From Thiobacillus denitrificans (GTDB taxonomy: Bacteria > Pseudomonadota > Gammaproteobacteria > Burkholderiales > Thiobacillaceae), in contig DHHQ01000011.1 of NCBI GenBank assembly GCA_002403375.1, positions 23,468 through 87,467 on the forward strand: 64,000 nt of DNA, written 5' to 3'. A program made the position numbers and the translations under genes. Shown here one piece after another: positions 1 through 9,463 of this stretch (its first letter is position 1; every line of letters starts with the position of its first letter). A model generated the notes under the pieces. The model was not told the origin of the DNA. It did no database searches and worked only from the letters and a program-made list of their open reading frames with translations.

Positions 1-1997
1 AGGACGATCAGGGTGGCGAAGCTGTAGATCAGGTACCACTGGATGCGGCCGTGCTGCAGCCGCGCGGCCTGGTCGGACAGCCAGCCCGCCACGCGCGCGA
101 TCGGTTCGTAGAGCAGGAACCAGAGCTTGTCGAGCGAGGCGCCGCGATAGCGCGGGGTGCGCGAGAAGGGGTCGGGCGTTTCCCGCTCGACCTTCATGAA
201 CACCTCGAAGATCTGCCGGATCGGCTGGCCGAAGCCCTCGGCGCTGTCCTGCATGCGCGCGTCCTGCTCCGGATAGCCGCAATCCCACGGGGCGCTGCGG
301 CGCACCCGGCCGTGGTAGACACGGCGCACCCACAGGATGGTGAGCAGCAGCACCGTGAGCACCACCGCGAAGAAGATCAGCGGCGCATAGCTCGCGCGCT
401 CGGAGGAAACCGGCGCCAGCAGCAGCCAGCTGGCGTCGTTGACCAGCGTCTCGCCGGTCAGCAGTTGCACCACGGGTGCGAGCCAGCCGATGACGAGCGC
501 CGGGAACAGCCCCAGCAGCACGCAGCCCGCCGCCAGCCAGAGCATGCCCAGCCGTTCCGGCCAGCCGGCCTCGTGCGCCTCGAGCAGCGCGGGATCGCGC
601 GGCTGGCCGAGGAACACGACGCCGAAGAACTTGACCATCACGTAGGCGGCGAGCGCGGCGGCCAGCGCGACCGTGGCGGCGGCCACCGGGATCACCATGT
701 TGAGGTAGGGCTGGGTGAGCCCCGGGGTGAGCAGGAAGGCCTGCAGCAGCAGCCATTCCGAGACGAAGCCGTTCAGCGGCGGCAGGCCGGCGATCGCCAG
801 CGCGCCGATCAGGACCAGCCAGGCGGTCCATGGCATGAAGCGCATCAGGCCGCCCAGGTGGCCCATGTGGCGCACCCCGGTGGCGTGCAGCACCGAGCCG
901 GTGCCGATGAACAGCAGGCCCTTGAAGAACGCGTGGTTGAGCGCGTGGTAGAGCAGCGCCGTGAGCGTCAGCGCGGCCAGCGCGCCCTTGCCGTCGGTGG
1001 CGAAGATCAGCGTGAGGCCGAAGGCGGCGACGATGATGCCGATGTTCTCGATCGACGACCAGGCCAGCAGCCGCTTCATGTCCGACTGCACGGCGGCGAA
1101 GATCACGCCGTACAGCGCAGTGACCAGACCGAGCGCGAGCGCCAGCGTGCCCCACCAGGCCACCTGCACATCGAGCAGGTCGAAGCTCACGCGCAGCAGG
1201 CCGTAAATGGCGGTCTTCAGCATCACGCCCGACATCAGCGCGGAGACCGGCGAGGGCGCCGCCGGGTGCGCTTCCGGCAGCCAGACATGCATCGGCACCA
1301 GGCCCGCCTTGGCGCCGAAGCCGAACAGCGCCAGCAGGAAGGCGACCGAGGCCCAGAACGGCGGGGTCTGTGCCAGCCGCATGGCGTCGAAGGTGTAGTC
1401 GCCGTGGCCGCCGTGCAGCACGCCGAAGGCGAGCAAGAGCGCCACCGCGCCGACGTGCGCGATCAGCAGGTAGAGGAAGCCCGCGCTGCGGATCGCCGGG
1501 ATCTTGTGGTCGGTGGTGACGAGGAAGTAGGACGACAGCGCCATCACCTCCCACGCCACCATGAAGGCGTAGGCGTCGTCTGCCAGCAGCACCGTGACCA
1601 TGCCCGCCAGGAACAGGTGGTACCACAGCGCCAGCAGCGCGAGCGGCCCCGGCGCCATGCTGCGGAAGTAGCCGGAAGCGTACACGCTGACGCCGAACGC
1701 CGCGCCGCCCAGCAGCACCATGAAGAAGGCGGAAAGCGCATCCAGCCGCAGATGGAAGGGCAGGTCGGGCAGGCCGATCGGCAGGATGGCGGTGGAGGCC
1801 GGCAGCACCATTCCCGCCATGCCCACGCCCGCGATGCCGAGCGCGCCCAGCGCGCCCGCCGGGAACACCAGCCGGCCCAGCGCGCGCGGCGAGCGCTGCA
1901 GCGGCAAGGCGGAAAACCCCAGCGCGAGCCAGAACAGGACCAACCCCCATGCCCATTGGACCGGATCGGGGGGCAGCACGGGAAGGGTTGCGATCAT
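1..1997 (-). CDS. hyfB: Hydrogenase-4 subunit B / NuoL-like proton-translocating membrane subunit (partial)
   Basis: The reverse strand is open from an ATG at 1997 to the left edge, about 665 codons, so only the last few residues of a roughly 670-residue HyfB-type protein are missing. It is a polytopic inner-membrane protein of the proton-conducting antiporter (complex I ND2/4/5) family. Visible family landmarks are the segment around GLVPMHVWLPEAHPAAPSPV, a later KGLLFIGTGSVLH stretch, and a C-terminal WDCGYPEQDARMQ motif that separates HyfB/HycC proteins from NuoL. A terminator lies between this gene and the upstream SulP operon, so it probably has its own promoter. Whether a true hydrogenase or another hyf-like ion pump follows lies outside the window. 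Confidence 0.88.
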   Translation of the reverse strand, partial: MIATLPVLPPDPVQWAWGLVLFWLALGFSALPLQRSPRALGRLVFPAGALGALGIAGVGMAGMVLPASTAILPIGLPDLPFHLRLDALSAFFMVLLGGAAFGVSVYASGYFRSMAPGPLALLALWYHLFLAGMVTVLLADDAYAFMVAWEVMALSSYFLVTTDHKIPAIRSAGFLYLLIAHVGAVALLLAFGVLHGGHGDYTFDAMRLAQTPPFWASVAFLLALFGFGAKAGLVPMHVWLPEAHPAAPSPVSALMSGVMLKTAIYGLLRVSFDLLDVQVAWWGTLALALGLVTALYGVIFAAVQSDMKRLLAWSSIENIGIIVAAFGLTLIFATDGKGALAALTLTALLYHALNHAFFKGLLFIGTGSVLHATGVRHMGHLGGLMRFMPWTAWLVLIGALAIAGLPPLNGFVSEWLLLQAFLLTPGLTQPYLNMVIPVAAATVALAAALAAYVMVKFFGVVFLGQPRDPALLEAHEAGWPERLGMLWLAAGCVLLGLFPALVIGWLAPVVQLLTGETLVNDASWLLLAPVSSERASYAPLIFFAVVLTVLLLTILWVRRVYHGRVRRSAPWDCGYPEQDARMQDSAEGFGQPIRQIFEVFMKVERETPDPFSRTPRYRGASLDKLWFLLYEPIARVAGWLSDQAARLQHGRIQWYLIYSFATLIV

Positions 1998-2166
1998 CTT
2001 GGGTTGGTAGCCGTTTCCCCGGATTGGTGTCCTCGTCGCGCATGCGGCGGGGCGGAATGTTCGTCTCGTTGTGCAGCCGGCTTGCTTGAAAAGAATATAG
2101 TTGGTCTGCCGCATTTCGCCCAGCGCCACGTGGAGCTGGGGCGTTCTGGTCGCGCCGCGGACGGCC

Positions 2167-2201
2167 AAAAAAACGCCACCGCCGCGGGTGCGGCGATGGC
2201 G
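2167..2201 (-). terminator. Rho-independent terminator of the usp-SulP-SulP operon
   Basis: On the reverse strand an imperfect 12-bp stem (2190-2201 with 2174-2185, loop GGGT) is followed by seven T residues (2173-2167). It lies about 50 bases after the stop of the SulP gene at 2252 and 170 bases before the hyfB start. The rest of the gap between 1998 and 2251 shows no gene. Confidence 0.75.
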
Positions 2202-2251
2202 CTGGGGACGGGGGACGGGCGGGGGGCTGGACCGGTGCCCACCCAGCGGCG

Positions 2252-4048
2252 TCAGGCCGCGGCCGGGGCGCTGTCCCTGAAGTCCTCGCCGCCGGGCTGT
2301 TGCCGGCACTCGCGGAAGATGCGGCTGGTGCAGTTGCGGCACACCTCCGGGTCCATGTGCTTCATCGTCGTCTTGATCGCCAGGTCGCTGTTGGGGACGA
2401 TGGCGTCGGCGTCGATCAGGCCGTCCTCCTGCAGGTCGCCCAGCATGCTCGCCACCTGCGGGTTGGCGCGGGTGAAGATCACGTGCTGGCGTTCGCGCTT
2501 GGCGTGGTGCAGCACGCCTTCGAGCGCGCGCTGCCCGGTGGTGTCCATCATCGATACCTTCGACATGCGCAGGATCACGACCGACGGCTTGGTGCACACC
2601 ATGTCGTTGCAGATGGTGCGCTCGAACGCCTTGGCCACGCCGAAGAACAGCGGGCCGTGGGCCTCCTTGAACATGGTCTGCGGGCAGACGCCCTGCTTGT
2701 TCACCAGGCCGGCGTACTGGCTGTCGCCCGCCAGGTCGACCTCCTCCGGCGTGTTCTCGCTCATGTGCTTGATGAAGAGGAACGACGCCAGCACCATGCC
2801 GACCTCGATCGCCACCGTGAGGTCGATGAACACGGTCAGCGACACCGTCGCCAGGAACACCGCACGGTCGGCGCGCGGGGCGTGCTGCAGCAGGTGCTTG
2901 GCGTGGTGGAACTCGCCCAGCTTGCTGGCGACCATGATCAGGATCGCGGCCAGCACGGCCATCGGCACGGCGCTCGCCAGCGGCGCGGCCATCAGGATGA
3001 TCAGCAGCACGATCACGGCGTGCGAGAAGCCTGCCATGCGGGTGCGCGCGCCGGAGAGGATGTTGGTGCCGGTGCGGGCGATCACGCCGGTGGCGGGCAT
3101 GCCGCCGAACAGCGGCGACAGGATGTTCGCGGCGCCCTGTGCCACCAGTTCACGGTTGGAGTTGTGGCGGTCGCCGGACATGTTGTCGGCGACCACGGCG
3201 GACAGCAGCGCTTCGACGCCGACCAGCACCGCGATGGTGAACGCCGGGCGGATCAGTTCCAGCAGGTGCGCGAAGGTGACCTGCGGCAGGCTCGGGGCCG
3301 GCAGCGACGACGGCACCTGGCCGAACAGGGTGGCGATGGTCTCGACCGGGAAGTCCAGCACGATCGCGACGACGGTGCCGACGACGAGGCCGATCAGGGC
3401 GCCGGGGACGCGCGCGAGGTAGGGCAGCCGGGGGCCGTACTTGATCGCGGCGATGGTGATCAGCGTCAGAGCCACCGCCCACAGGTTCACATCGGCGAGG
3501 TGCCGGAAGGTCTCGAGCATGTTCTCGTGGAAGAACTCATGCTTGGGCAGGCGCTCGACCAGCCCGGCCGCATCGAGGACCTTTTCGCCGTCCGGCGTCT
3601 TCGCGACCAGGCCGAGGACGTTGTTGAGCTGGGTGGCGATGATGCTGATGGCGATACCGGAGGTGAAGCCCAGCACCACCGGGTGCGGGATGTACTCGAT
3701 CAGCTTGCCGAAGCGCAGCCAGCCCATCAGGATCAGCAGCACGCCGGCGATCATGCCGGCGATCATCACGTCCTGGAACCCGTTGAGCGAGGTCAGCGAG
3801 ATCGCGGCCAGCACCGGAATCAGCGCGGCCGCCGCGCCGGCGATCTGGAAGCGCGAACCGCCGAAGATCGCCACCAGCGCGCCGGCGATCACCGAGGTGA
3901 GCAGGCCCTGGATGGGCGTTGCCCCCGAGGCGATCGCGAACGCGAGGCCGAGGGGGATCGAGACCACGGCCACGATCAGGCCGGCCGTGAGGTCGGCTTT
4001 CAGAAGATTGCCGGAATAGTGCTTCCAGCTTGCCGGGAGAAAATTCAT
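2252..4048 (-). CDS. SulP family anion permease with STAS domain and Cys-rich tail
   Basis: A 598-residue inner-membrane SulP/SLC26-type transporter. The transmembrane domain covers about residues 1-410, starting with the usual ADLTAGLIVAVVSIPLGLAFA segment, and a cytoplasmic STAS domain follows (about 440-555). Family members move sulfate, bicarbonate or other anions, often with Na+ or H+; the substrate cannot be read from sequence. After STAS there is a short tail with Cys570, Cys573 and Cys581 (CX2CX7C) that is shared with the SulP at 9460-11301 but not with the adjacent one. It is the last gene of the operon starting at 6650, 48 bases after its neighbour. The closeness of a carbonic anhydrase suggests bicarbonate (inference). 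Confidence 0.9.
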   Translation of the reverse strand: MNFLPASWKHYSGNLLKADLTAGLIVAVVSIPLGLAFAIASGATPIQGLLTSVIAGALVAIFGGSRFQIAGAAAALIPVLAAISLTSLNGFQDVMIAGMIAGVLLILMGWLRFGKLIEYIPHPVVLGFTSGIAISIIATQLNNVLGLVAKTPDGEKVLDAAGLVERLPKHEFFHENMLETFRHLADVNLWAVALTLITIAAIKYGPRLPYLARVPGALIGLVVGTVVAIVLDFPVETIATLFGQVPSSLPAPSLPQVTFAHLLELIRPAFTIAVLVGVEALLSAVVADNMSGDRHNSNRELVAQGAANILSPLFGGMPATGVIARTGTNILSGARTRMAGFSHAVIVLLIILMAAPLASAVPMAVLAAILIMVASKLGEFHHAKHLLQHAPRADRAVFLATVSLTVFIDLTVAIEVGMVLASFLFIKHMSENTPEEVDLAGDSQYAGLVNKQGVCPQTMFKEAHGPLFFGVAKAFERTICNDMVCTKPSVVILRMSKVSMMDTTGQRALEGVLHHAKRERQHVIFTRANPQVASMLGDLQEDGLIDADAIVPNSDLAIKTTMKHMDPEVCRNCTSRIFRECRQQPGGEDFRDSAPAAA

Positions 4049-4096
4049 CGTTTCGTTTCCTGGGCCTTTGCGAGGGTTGTCGTGAAGCGGTCCGGC

Positions 4097-6220
4097 TTAG
4101 CGGGCCGCGGGAATGGCGCAGAACAGATCGTCCGCGGCGTCCTCGCCCAGCTGTTCGTAGATCGCGGCGATCGCCTGACCCTCGGTGGCGAAGATGTTGC
4201 CCGCGCCGATCGCGGCGTGCAGGCCGGTGGCACGCATCACGTCGAGCACCTGCTTCTTGAGTCCGCTGAACACCAGGGTGATGCCCGCGCTCTTCAGGCG
4301 GTCGACCAGGTGGTGGATCACCTCCTCGCCGGAAGCGTCCAGCTGGTTGATGGCGTCGCCCACCACCAGCACGTACTTGGCGTCGGGATGCTTGGAGACG
4401 GCCTCGAGCATCGCGTCCTCGAAGTAGGCGACGTTCGCGAAGTACAGCGAGCCGTCGAAGCGGATCGCCACCACGTGCTTGCTGGTCGGCAGGTCGGGGT
4501 TCACCTTCAGGTCGCGCAGGGTGCCGTCCTTGTAGCGGCCGAGAATGGCGACGCGCGGCGACATGGTGCGGTAGAGGTAGAGGCCGAGCGCGAGGCCCGC
4601 GCCGACCATGATGCCGTTGTCGAGGTGCGGCGCGAACGCCAGCGTGGCGATGAAGGTCACCAGCGCGGCGATGCCGTCGTGCTTGCTGGCCTGCCAGGCG
4701 TGCTTGACCGCGCCGAAATTGACCAGCCCGATCACCGCCATGATGATGATCGCGGCGAGCACGGCCTGCGGCAGGTGGTACAGCAGCGGGGTGAGGAACA
4801 GCAGCGTCAGCAGCACGAACAGCGCGGTGATCACCGAGCTCAGGCCGGTCCTGGCGCCGGAGTTCATGTTCACCGCCGAGCGCGAGAACGAGCCCGACAC
4901 CGGGAAGGCCTGCGTCAGGCTGCCGACCATGTTGGCGAGTCCCTGGCCGATCAGTTCCTGGTTGGGGTCGATGCGGTCCTTGGTCTTGGCGGCGATGGCC
5001 TTGGCGATGGAGATCGCTTCCATGAAGCCGACCAGCGAGATCACCAGGGCGGCGGACAGCAGGCTGCCGAACGCATCGAGGTTGAAGCTGGGCATCTGCA
5101 CGCTGGGCAGGCCTTCGGGGATGCCGCCGACCACCTCGCCGCCGCCCTCGAGCCTGAAGCCGTTGGCGCTGAGCTTGCGCAGGCGGTAGGTCGTGTCGTC
5201 GAGCGTCACGCCCTGGGGCGCGCGGTCTGCGCGGTAGATCGCGAGCGTGGCGCCGCTGGCGTCGACGCTGCGCACCACCTGCAACTGCCGCAGTGCCGCC
5301 TTCTCGCGTGTGAAGGCGGCTTCCGCGTCGCGCAGGTCGATGCGCAGCAGCGCGATGTCGGCTTCGGTCTGCACGGCGCCGACGTTGTTTTCGTCTTCCG
5401 CCTTCTCGGCGCTCTTCAGTGCGGCCGTCTTGGCGGCGATCCGGGCGTTGAGGTCGTCCACCCGCCTGGCGGCGCCCATGCTCTGCTGGACCACGGCATG
5501 AAGCTCGGGGTCGGCGATCTTGTCGAGCGCGCCCTCGGCATTGCGCTCGAACCCGATCGACCACGAGAGCACCGTCGTCACCACCACCGCGATCAGCACG
5601 CCGGGCAGCTTCGGCTTGAACTTCTTGATGCCCCACATGATGGCGATCGCCAGCACGCCCATCGCGAGCGTCGGCAGGTGGGTGTCGCCGATCAGCTTGA
5701 ACACGCCGACGATGTCGTTGATGAAGTGCTCGCTGCGGCCCATCGGCACGCCGAACAGCTTGGACACCTGCGACAGCGCGATGATGATCGCCGCCGCGTT
5801 GGTGAAGCCGACGATGACCGGATGCGACAGGAAATTGACGATCACGCCCAGCTTGAAGACGCCCAGCAGGAACTGGATGACGCCGACCAGAAGGGCGAGC
5901 ATGATCGCCAGTGCGATGAACTGGTCCGAGCCCGGGGCCGCCAGCACCGCCAGCGAGGACGCCGTCAGCAGCGAGACCACCGCCACCGGCCCGGTGCCGA
6001 GCTGGTTCGAGCTGCCCCACAGGGCCGCCACCGCCACCGGCAGGAAGGCGGCGTAGAGGCCGTAGTAGGCGGGCAGGCCGGCGAGTTGCGCATACGCCAT
6101 CGACTGCGGGATCAGCACCAGCGCGACCGTGATGCCGGCCATGAAGTCGGCCTTGAGCACGTCGCCCTTGAGCGGGAACCATCGCAGGAACGGCAGGAAT
6201 TTGGTCAGGTAGGCAGGCAT
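4097..6220 (-). CDS. SulP family anion permease with STAS domain and an extra-membrane coiled-coil insert
   Basis: A 707-residue SulP-STAS transporter, about 100-140 residues longer than usual. N-terminal helices (KADFMAGITVALVLIPQSMAYA) and the later FPVSGSFSRSAVN segment are typical; the STAS domain occupies about residues 565-690. The extra length lies at about residues 225-370. It is hydrophilic and rich in Ala, Glu, Lys, Arg and Asp, with a probable coiled coil (about 255-320) followed by a beta-rich stretch. It interrupts the transporter domain between membrane segments, so it should form a soluble lobe, probably periplasmic. The gene is second in the operon, 34 bases after the small Usp-like gene and 48 before the next SulP. 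It lacks the Cys tail of the other two SulP proteins. Confidence 0.9.
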   Translation of the reverse strand: MPAYLTKFLPFLRWFPLKGDVLKADFMAGITVALVLIPQSMAYAQLAGLPAYYGLYAAFLPVAVAALWGSSNQLGTGPVAVVSLLTASSLAVLAAPGSDQFIALAIMLALLVGVIQFLLGVFKLGVIVNFLSHPVIVGFTNAAAIIIALSQVSKLFGVPMGRSEHFINDIVGVFKLIGDTHLPTLAMGVLAIAIMWGIKKFKPKLPGVLIAVVVTTVLSWSIGFERNAEGALDKIADPELHAVVQQSMGAARRVDDLNARIAAKTAALKSAEKAEDENNVGAVQTEADIALLRIDLRDAEAAFTREKAALRQLQVVRSVDASGATLAIYRADRAPQGVTLDDTTYRLRKLSANGFRLEGGGEVVGGIPEGLPSVQMPSFNLDAFGSLLSAALVISLVGFMEAISIAKAIAAKTKDRIDPNQELIGQGLANMVGSLTQAFPVSGSFSRSAVNMNSGARTGLSSVITALFVLLTLLFLTPLLYHLPQAVLAAIIIMAVIGLVNFGAVKHAWQASKHDGIAALVTFIATLAFAPHLDNGIMVGAGLALGLYLYRTMSPRVAILGRYKDGTLRDLKVNPDLPTSKHVVAIRFDGSLYFANVAYFEDAMLEAVSKHPDAKYVLVVGDAINQLDASGEEVIHHLVDRLKSAGITLVFSGLKKQVLDVMRATGLHAAIGAGNIFATEGQAIAAIYEQLGEDAADDLFCAIPAAR

Positions 6221-6254
6221 GGCGGTCTTCCGGGTCGGTTGTATTCGGTAACGG

Positions 6255-6650
6255 TCAAACGGGTTTCTTGTCGGGGGCGGCGGCGGTCACCAGCGGGCAG
6301 GCGAGACGTTTCCACGGATCGCTGCTGCGGTCCTGCGCCAGCGCTTCCCATCCCTCGCGGGAGTCGATCACCAGCGCGGCGATGTTCTCGTGGGCGTTGG
6401 CGTAGTCGACCAGGTCGCGCCGCCGCAGGCTGGGCTTCACCTCCACGCTGAAGGGCAGCCCCTCGCCGCGCAGCGCGCCCAGGAAGGTCTCCATCTCGGG
6501 CGGCGTCGCCCCGCTGCCGGCGATGACCTGGATCTCCAGGTCGGCCTCGAGACGGCGGCAAAGCGCCACCGCCGAGGTGAGCAGGCGCGGGTCGACATGC
6601 CCTTCGCGGACGGCGAGCAGTACGGTGCGTTGTTTGCCGGGATGGGTCAT
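6255..6650 (-). CDS. Small universal stress protein-like protein
   Basis: A 131-residue soluble protein with the alternating hydrophobic strand and helix pattern of the UspA fold (TVLLAVREGHVDPRLLTSAVAL, then VIAG, then NIAALVIDSREGWE, then CPLVTAA at the end). It lacks the clear GX2GX9G(S/T) nucleotide signature of ATP-binding Usp proteins, so it is probably a non-ATP form. It is the first gene of the operon with two SulP permeases and follows a sigma-54 promoter. A second small Usp-type gene sits next to the third SulP, so a role in controlling or protecting the permeases, perhaps through STAS, is a reasonable guess. The family assignment is by fold pattern only. Confidence 0.6.
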   Translation of the reverse strand: MTHPGKQRTVLLAVREGHVDPRLLTSAVALCRRLEADLEIQVIAGSGATPPEMETFLGALRGEGLPFSVEVKPSLRRRDLVDYANAHENIAALVIDSREGWEALAQDRSSDPWKRLACPLVTAAAPDKKPV

Positions 6651-6682
6651 TCCAGGGGCTGGCTATCGGGACGCCTCACCAA

Positions 6683-6698
6683 AGCAGGGAGCGTGCCA
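6683..6698 (-). promoter_or_regulatory. Sigma-54 (-24/-12) promoter for the usp-SulP-SulP operon
   Basis: The reverse strand reads TGGCACGCTCCCTGCT. It matches the sigma-54 consensus with TGGCACG at -24, CTGCT at -12 and exactly ten bases between the invariant GG (6697-6696) and GC (6685-6684). Transcription should start near 6672, leaving a leader of about 22 bases before the ATG at 6650. A gene for an activator carrying the sigma-54 contact motif GAFTGA is transcribed divergently from the same intergenic region. Confidence 0.75.
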
Positions 6699-6772
6699 GG
6701 TGGGGCGCAGTGTCTAAGCAATTGAAAAAGCGCAATAAAACAGGCGGAAGCGGGGGGCGGGCTCGCGCGGGT

Positions 6773-6787
6773 GTTGCATGGTGCAAC
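6773..6787. promoter_or_regulatory. Palindrome GTTGCA-TGG-TGCAAC, probable enhancer site
   Basis: A perfect 6-bp inverted repeat with a 3-base spacer, centred about 108 bases upstream of the predicted sigma-54 start site. That is a normal distance for an NtrC-type activator enhancer. A related inverted repeat (GTTGC-5 bases-GCAAC) occurs at 6895-6909 and another half GTTGCA at 6875-6880. Binding by the divergent regulator is inferred. Confidence 0.5.
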
Positions 6788-6818
6788 GATTGTTGGGGTG
6801 GCGACGGCGCGTCGCAGC

Positions 6819-6857
6819 CTTAACGACCGGTAAGGACACTGTTAAATAAGTGTTAAC
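6819..6857 (+). promoter_or_regulatory. Four-unit array of TTAAC half-sites at 11-bp phase
   Basis: Hexamers CTTAAC (6819), GTAAGG (6830), GTTAAA (6841) and GTTAAC (6852) start exactly 11 bp apart. Direct hexamers at 11-bp phase are the classic form of OmpR/PhoB/PmrA-type response-regulator sites. A possible -10 (TATGTT, 6872-6877) follows, so the array would drive the sigma-54 activator gene. The same layout recurs at 11340-11378 in front of the third SulP. Confidence 0.6.
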
Positions 6858-6894
6858 TTAAGCTCTGGCGTTATGTTGCATTTTGTGTATGCTT

Positions 6895-6909
6895 GTTGCA
6901 AAAGGCAAC
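6895..6909. repeat. Inverted repeat GTTGC-N5-GCAAC
   Basis: Five-base perfect arms around AAAAG, lying just upstream of the chosen ATG (6935) of the sigma-54 activator. It resembles the 6773-6787 palindrome and may be an autoregulatory site. Confidence 0.35.
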
Positions 6910-6934
6910 GGATGGGGCGGAGCCCCGCGAAAAG

Positions 6935-8308
<1,374 letters not shown>

Positions 8309-8324
8309 GCGGCCGGCCGCGCGC

Positions 8325-8885
8325 TCAGAACTCGTTGCGGATCCGCTTGTAGCCCTTGACCAGCTCGTGGTTCGCCTGCGCGACGCTTTCCGAGAAGCCG
8401 GTCACGTCGGGGGTGACCGGCTCGATCCGGGCGAGGTCGTCGTCGGAGTGGATGTTGCAGGTCGAGGGGATGTAGAAGCCGTCCGGCACGCTGCAGCCTT
8501 CGACCACCGAGTTGTGCCGGACCACCGAACCTTCGCCGACGACGCAGTTGAACAGCACCGAGTTGAAGCCGATGAACACGCGGTCGCCGACCTTGCACGG
8601 GCCGTGCACGATCGAGCGGTGCGCGATCGAGGTGTATTCGCCGATCTCGACGCGGCCGCCCGCTTTCGAGTGGATCACGACGCCGTCCTGGATGTTCGAG
8701 TGGGCGCCGATGACGATCGGTTCCATGTGGCCGTTGTCGTCGACCTCGTCGGCGCGGATGACCGCGTACGGGCCGATGAAGACGTTCTCGCCGATGACGA
8801 TGTGGCCGCACAGGATCGCGGTGGGGTCGACAAATGCGGTTTCGTGCACGACCGGGAGGTCGCCTCGCGGATTGCGGCGGATCAT
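8325..8885 (-). CDS. Gamma-class carbonic anhydrase / hexapeptide-repeat protein
   Basis: A 186-residue left-handed beta-helix protein of the CamH/CaiE type. The zinc ligands of gamma carbonic anhydrases are present as His72 (QDGVVIHS) and the pair His89/His94 (AHRSIVHG), together with Arg44, Asp46 and Gln66 in the expected places. It begins with the family's VDPTA strand and has no signal peptide, so it should be cytoplasmic. The start has a good ribosome site (AAGGAAA). It lies about 120 bases after a Usp gene and the third SulP on the same strand, so it may hydrate or dehydrate inorganic carbon next to that permease. Some homologues are not catalytic, so activity needs an assay. Confidence 0.85.
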   Translation of the reverse strand: MIRRNPRGDLPVVHETAFVDPTAILCGHIVIGENVFIGPYAVIRADEVDDNGHMEPIVIGAHSNIQDGVVIHSKAGGRVEIGEYTSIAHRSIVHGPCKVGDRVFIGFNSVLFNCVVGEGSVVRHNSVVEGCSVPDGFYIPSTCNIHSDDDLARIEPVTPDVTGFSESVAQANHELVKGYKRIRNEF

Positions 8886-8940
8886 CGGTTTCCTTTCGTC
8901 TCGATGCTGAATGAACGGGACGGCCGAGCCGGTCCCGGGG

Positions 8941-8958
8941 GCGAGGCGGTCGCCTCGC
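8941..8958. other. Hairpin between usp and the carbonic anhydrase gene
   Basis: Perfect 8-bp arms GCGAGGCG and CGCCTCGC with a two-base loop. There is no T-run on the reverse strand, so it is not a clear terminator for the SulP-usp transcript. It may be an RNA-stability or partial termination element before the carbonic anhydrase gene. Confidence 0.3.
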
Positions 8959-9004
8959 TCCCTGCTTTTTCACAATAGGTGCTGCGTGGGAGGTGCCCGG
9001 CCGA

Positions 9005-9463
9005 TCAGGCCTGCGGGGCCGGGAGGAAGTAGCCGGCCAGGCGCGCGAAGGCGCCCTGCCCGCCCAGGCGCAGCAGTGCCGGGCCGTCGTCTTCCATGCG
9101 CGCGGGCAGCATGCGCCGGGTGCGCCCGTCGCACAGGATCGTGTCAGGGCGCCAGCGCGCGATGAGCGCCGCCAGCGCGGCGCGCGGCTCGCCCCAGATC
9201 ACCGTCGCCTGCGCCGGGCCCAGGCCGTGCCGCGCGAGGTCGCGCTCGAGCCTTTGCTGCTCGGCCGGCGCGAGGCGGGCGGCGCGCTCGCCGGGAAGAC
9301 TGCCGGCCGGGCCGTCGAGATCGAAGGCCGAGCGGGTGTCGAGCACGCTCACCACCAGCAGCTGTGCGTTTCCGGCCGCGGCGATCTCGCCGGCGCGGCG
9401 CAGCAGGGCGGAGCCGCTCTGCCCGTGCGTGAAGGGGACCAGGATGCGTTGAGGGGTTTTCAT
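9005..9463 (-). CDS. Universal stress protein (UspA family)
   Basis: A 152-residue protein that begins with the typical Usp strand RILVPFTHGQSGSALLRRA, continues with AQLLVVSVLD, and has a central WGEPRAALAALIARWRPDTILCDG segment. The ATG overlaps the stop of the upstream SulP gene by four bases (ATGA), which implies translational coupling. The C-terminal GXXXXG(S/T) phosphate loop is not clear. This is the second Usp-type gene paired with a SulP permease in the window. Confidence 0.8.
   Translation of the reverse strand: MKTPQRILVPFTHGQSGSALLRRAGEIAAAGNAQLLVVSVLDTRSAFDLDGPAGSLPGERAARLAPAEQQRLERDLARHGLGPAQATVIWGEPRAALAALIARWRPDTILCDGRTRRMLPARMEDDGPALLRLGGQGAFARLAGYFLPAPQA

Noticed and set aside
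1..1997. DabA/DabB carbon-uptake complex
   Set aside because: The visible subunit carries the HyfB C-terminal signature (WDCGY) and is longer than DabB. No DabA-like (DUF2309) gene is in the window.
51..3422. 1123-codon forward ORF opposite hyfB and SulP
   Set aside because: The translation is low-complexity (Arg, Gln, His, Asp rich) and matches the antisense of two clear membrane protein genes. It is a shadow caused by GC-rich codons.
2300..6451. 1383-codon forward ORF across two SulP genes
   Set aside because: Same reason: an antisense open frame with no domain pattern, spanning gene borders of the opposite strand.
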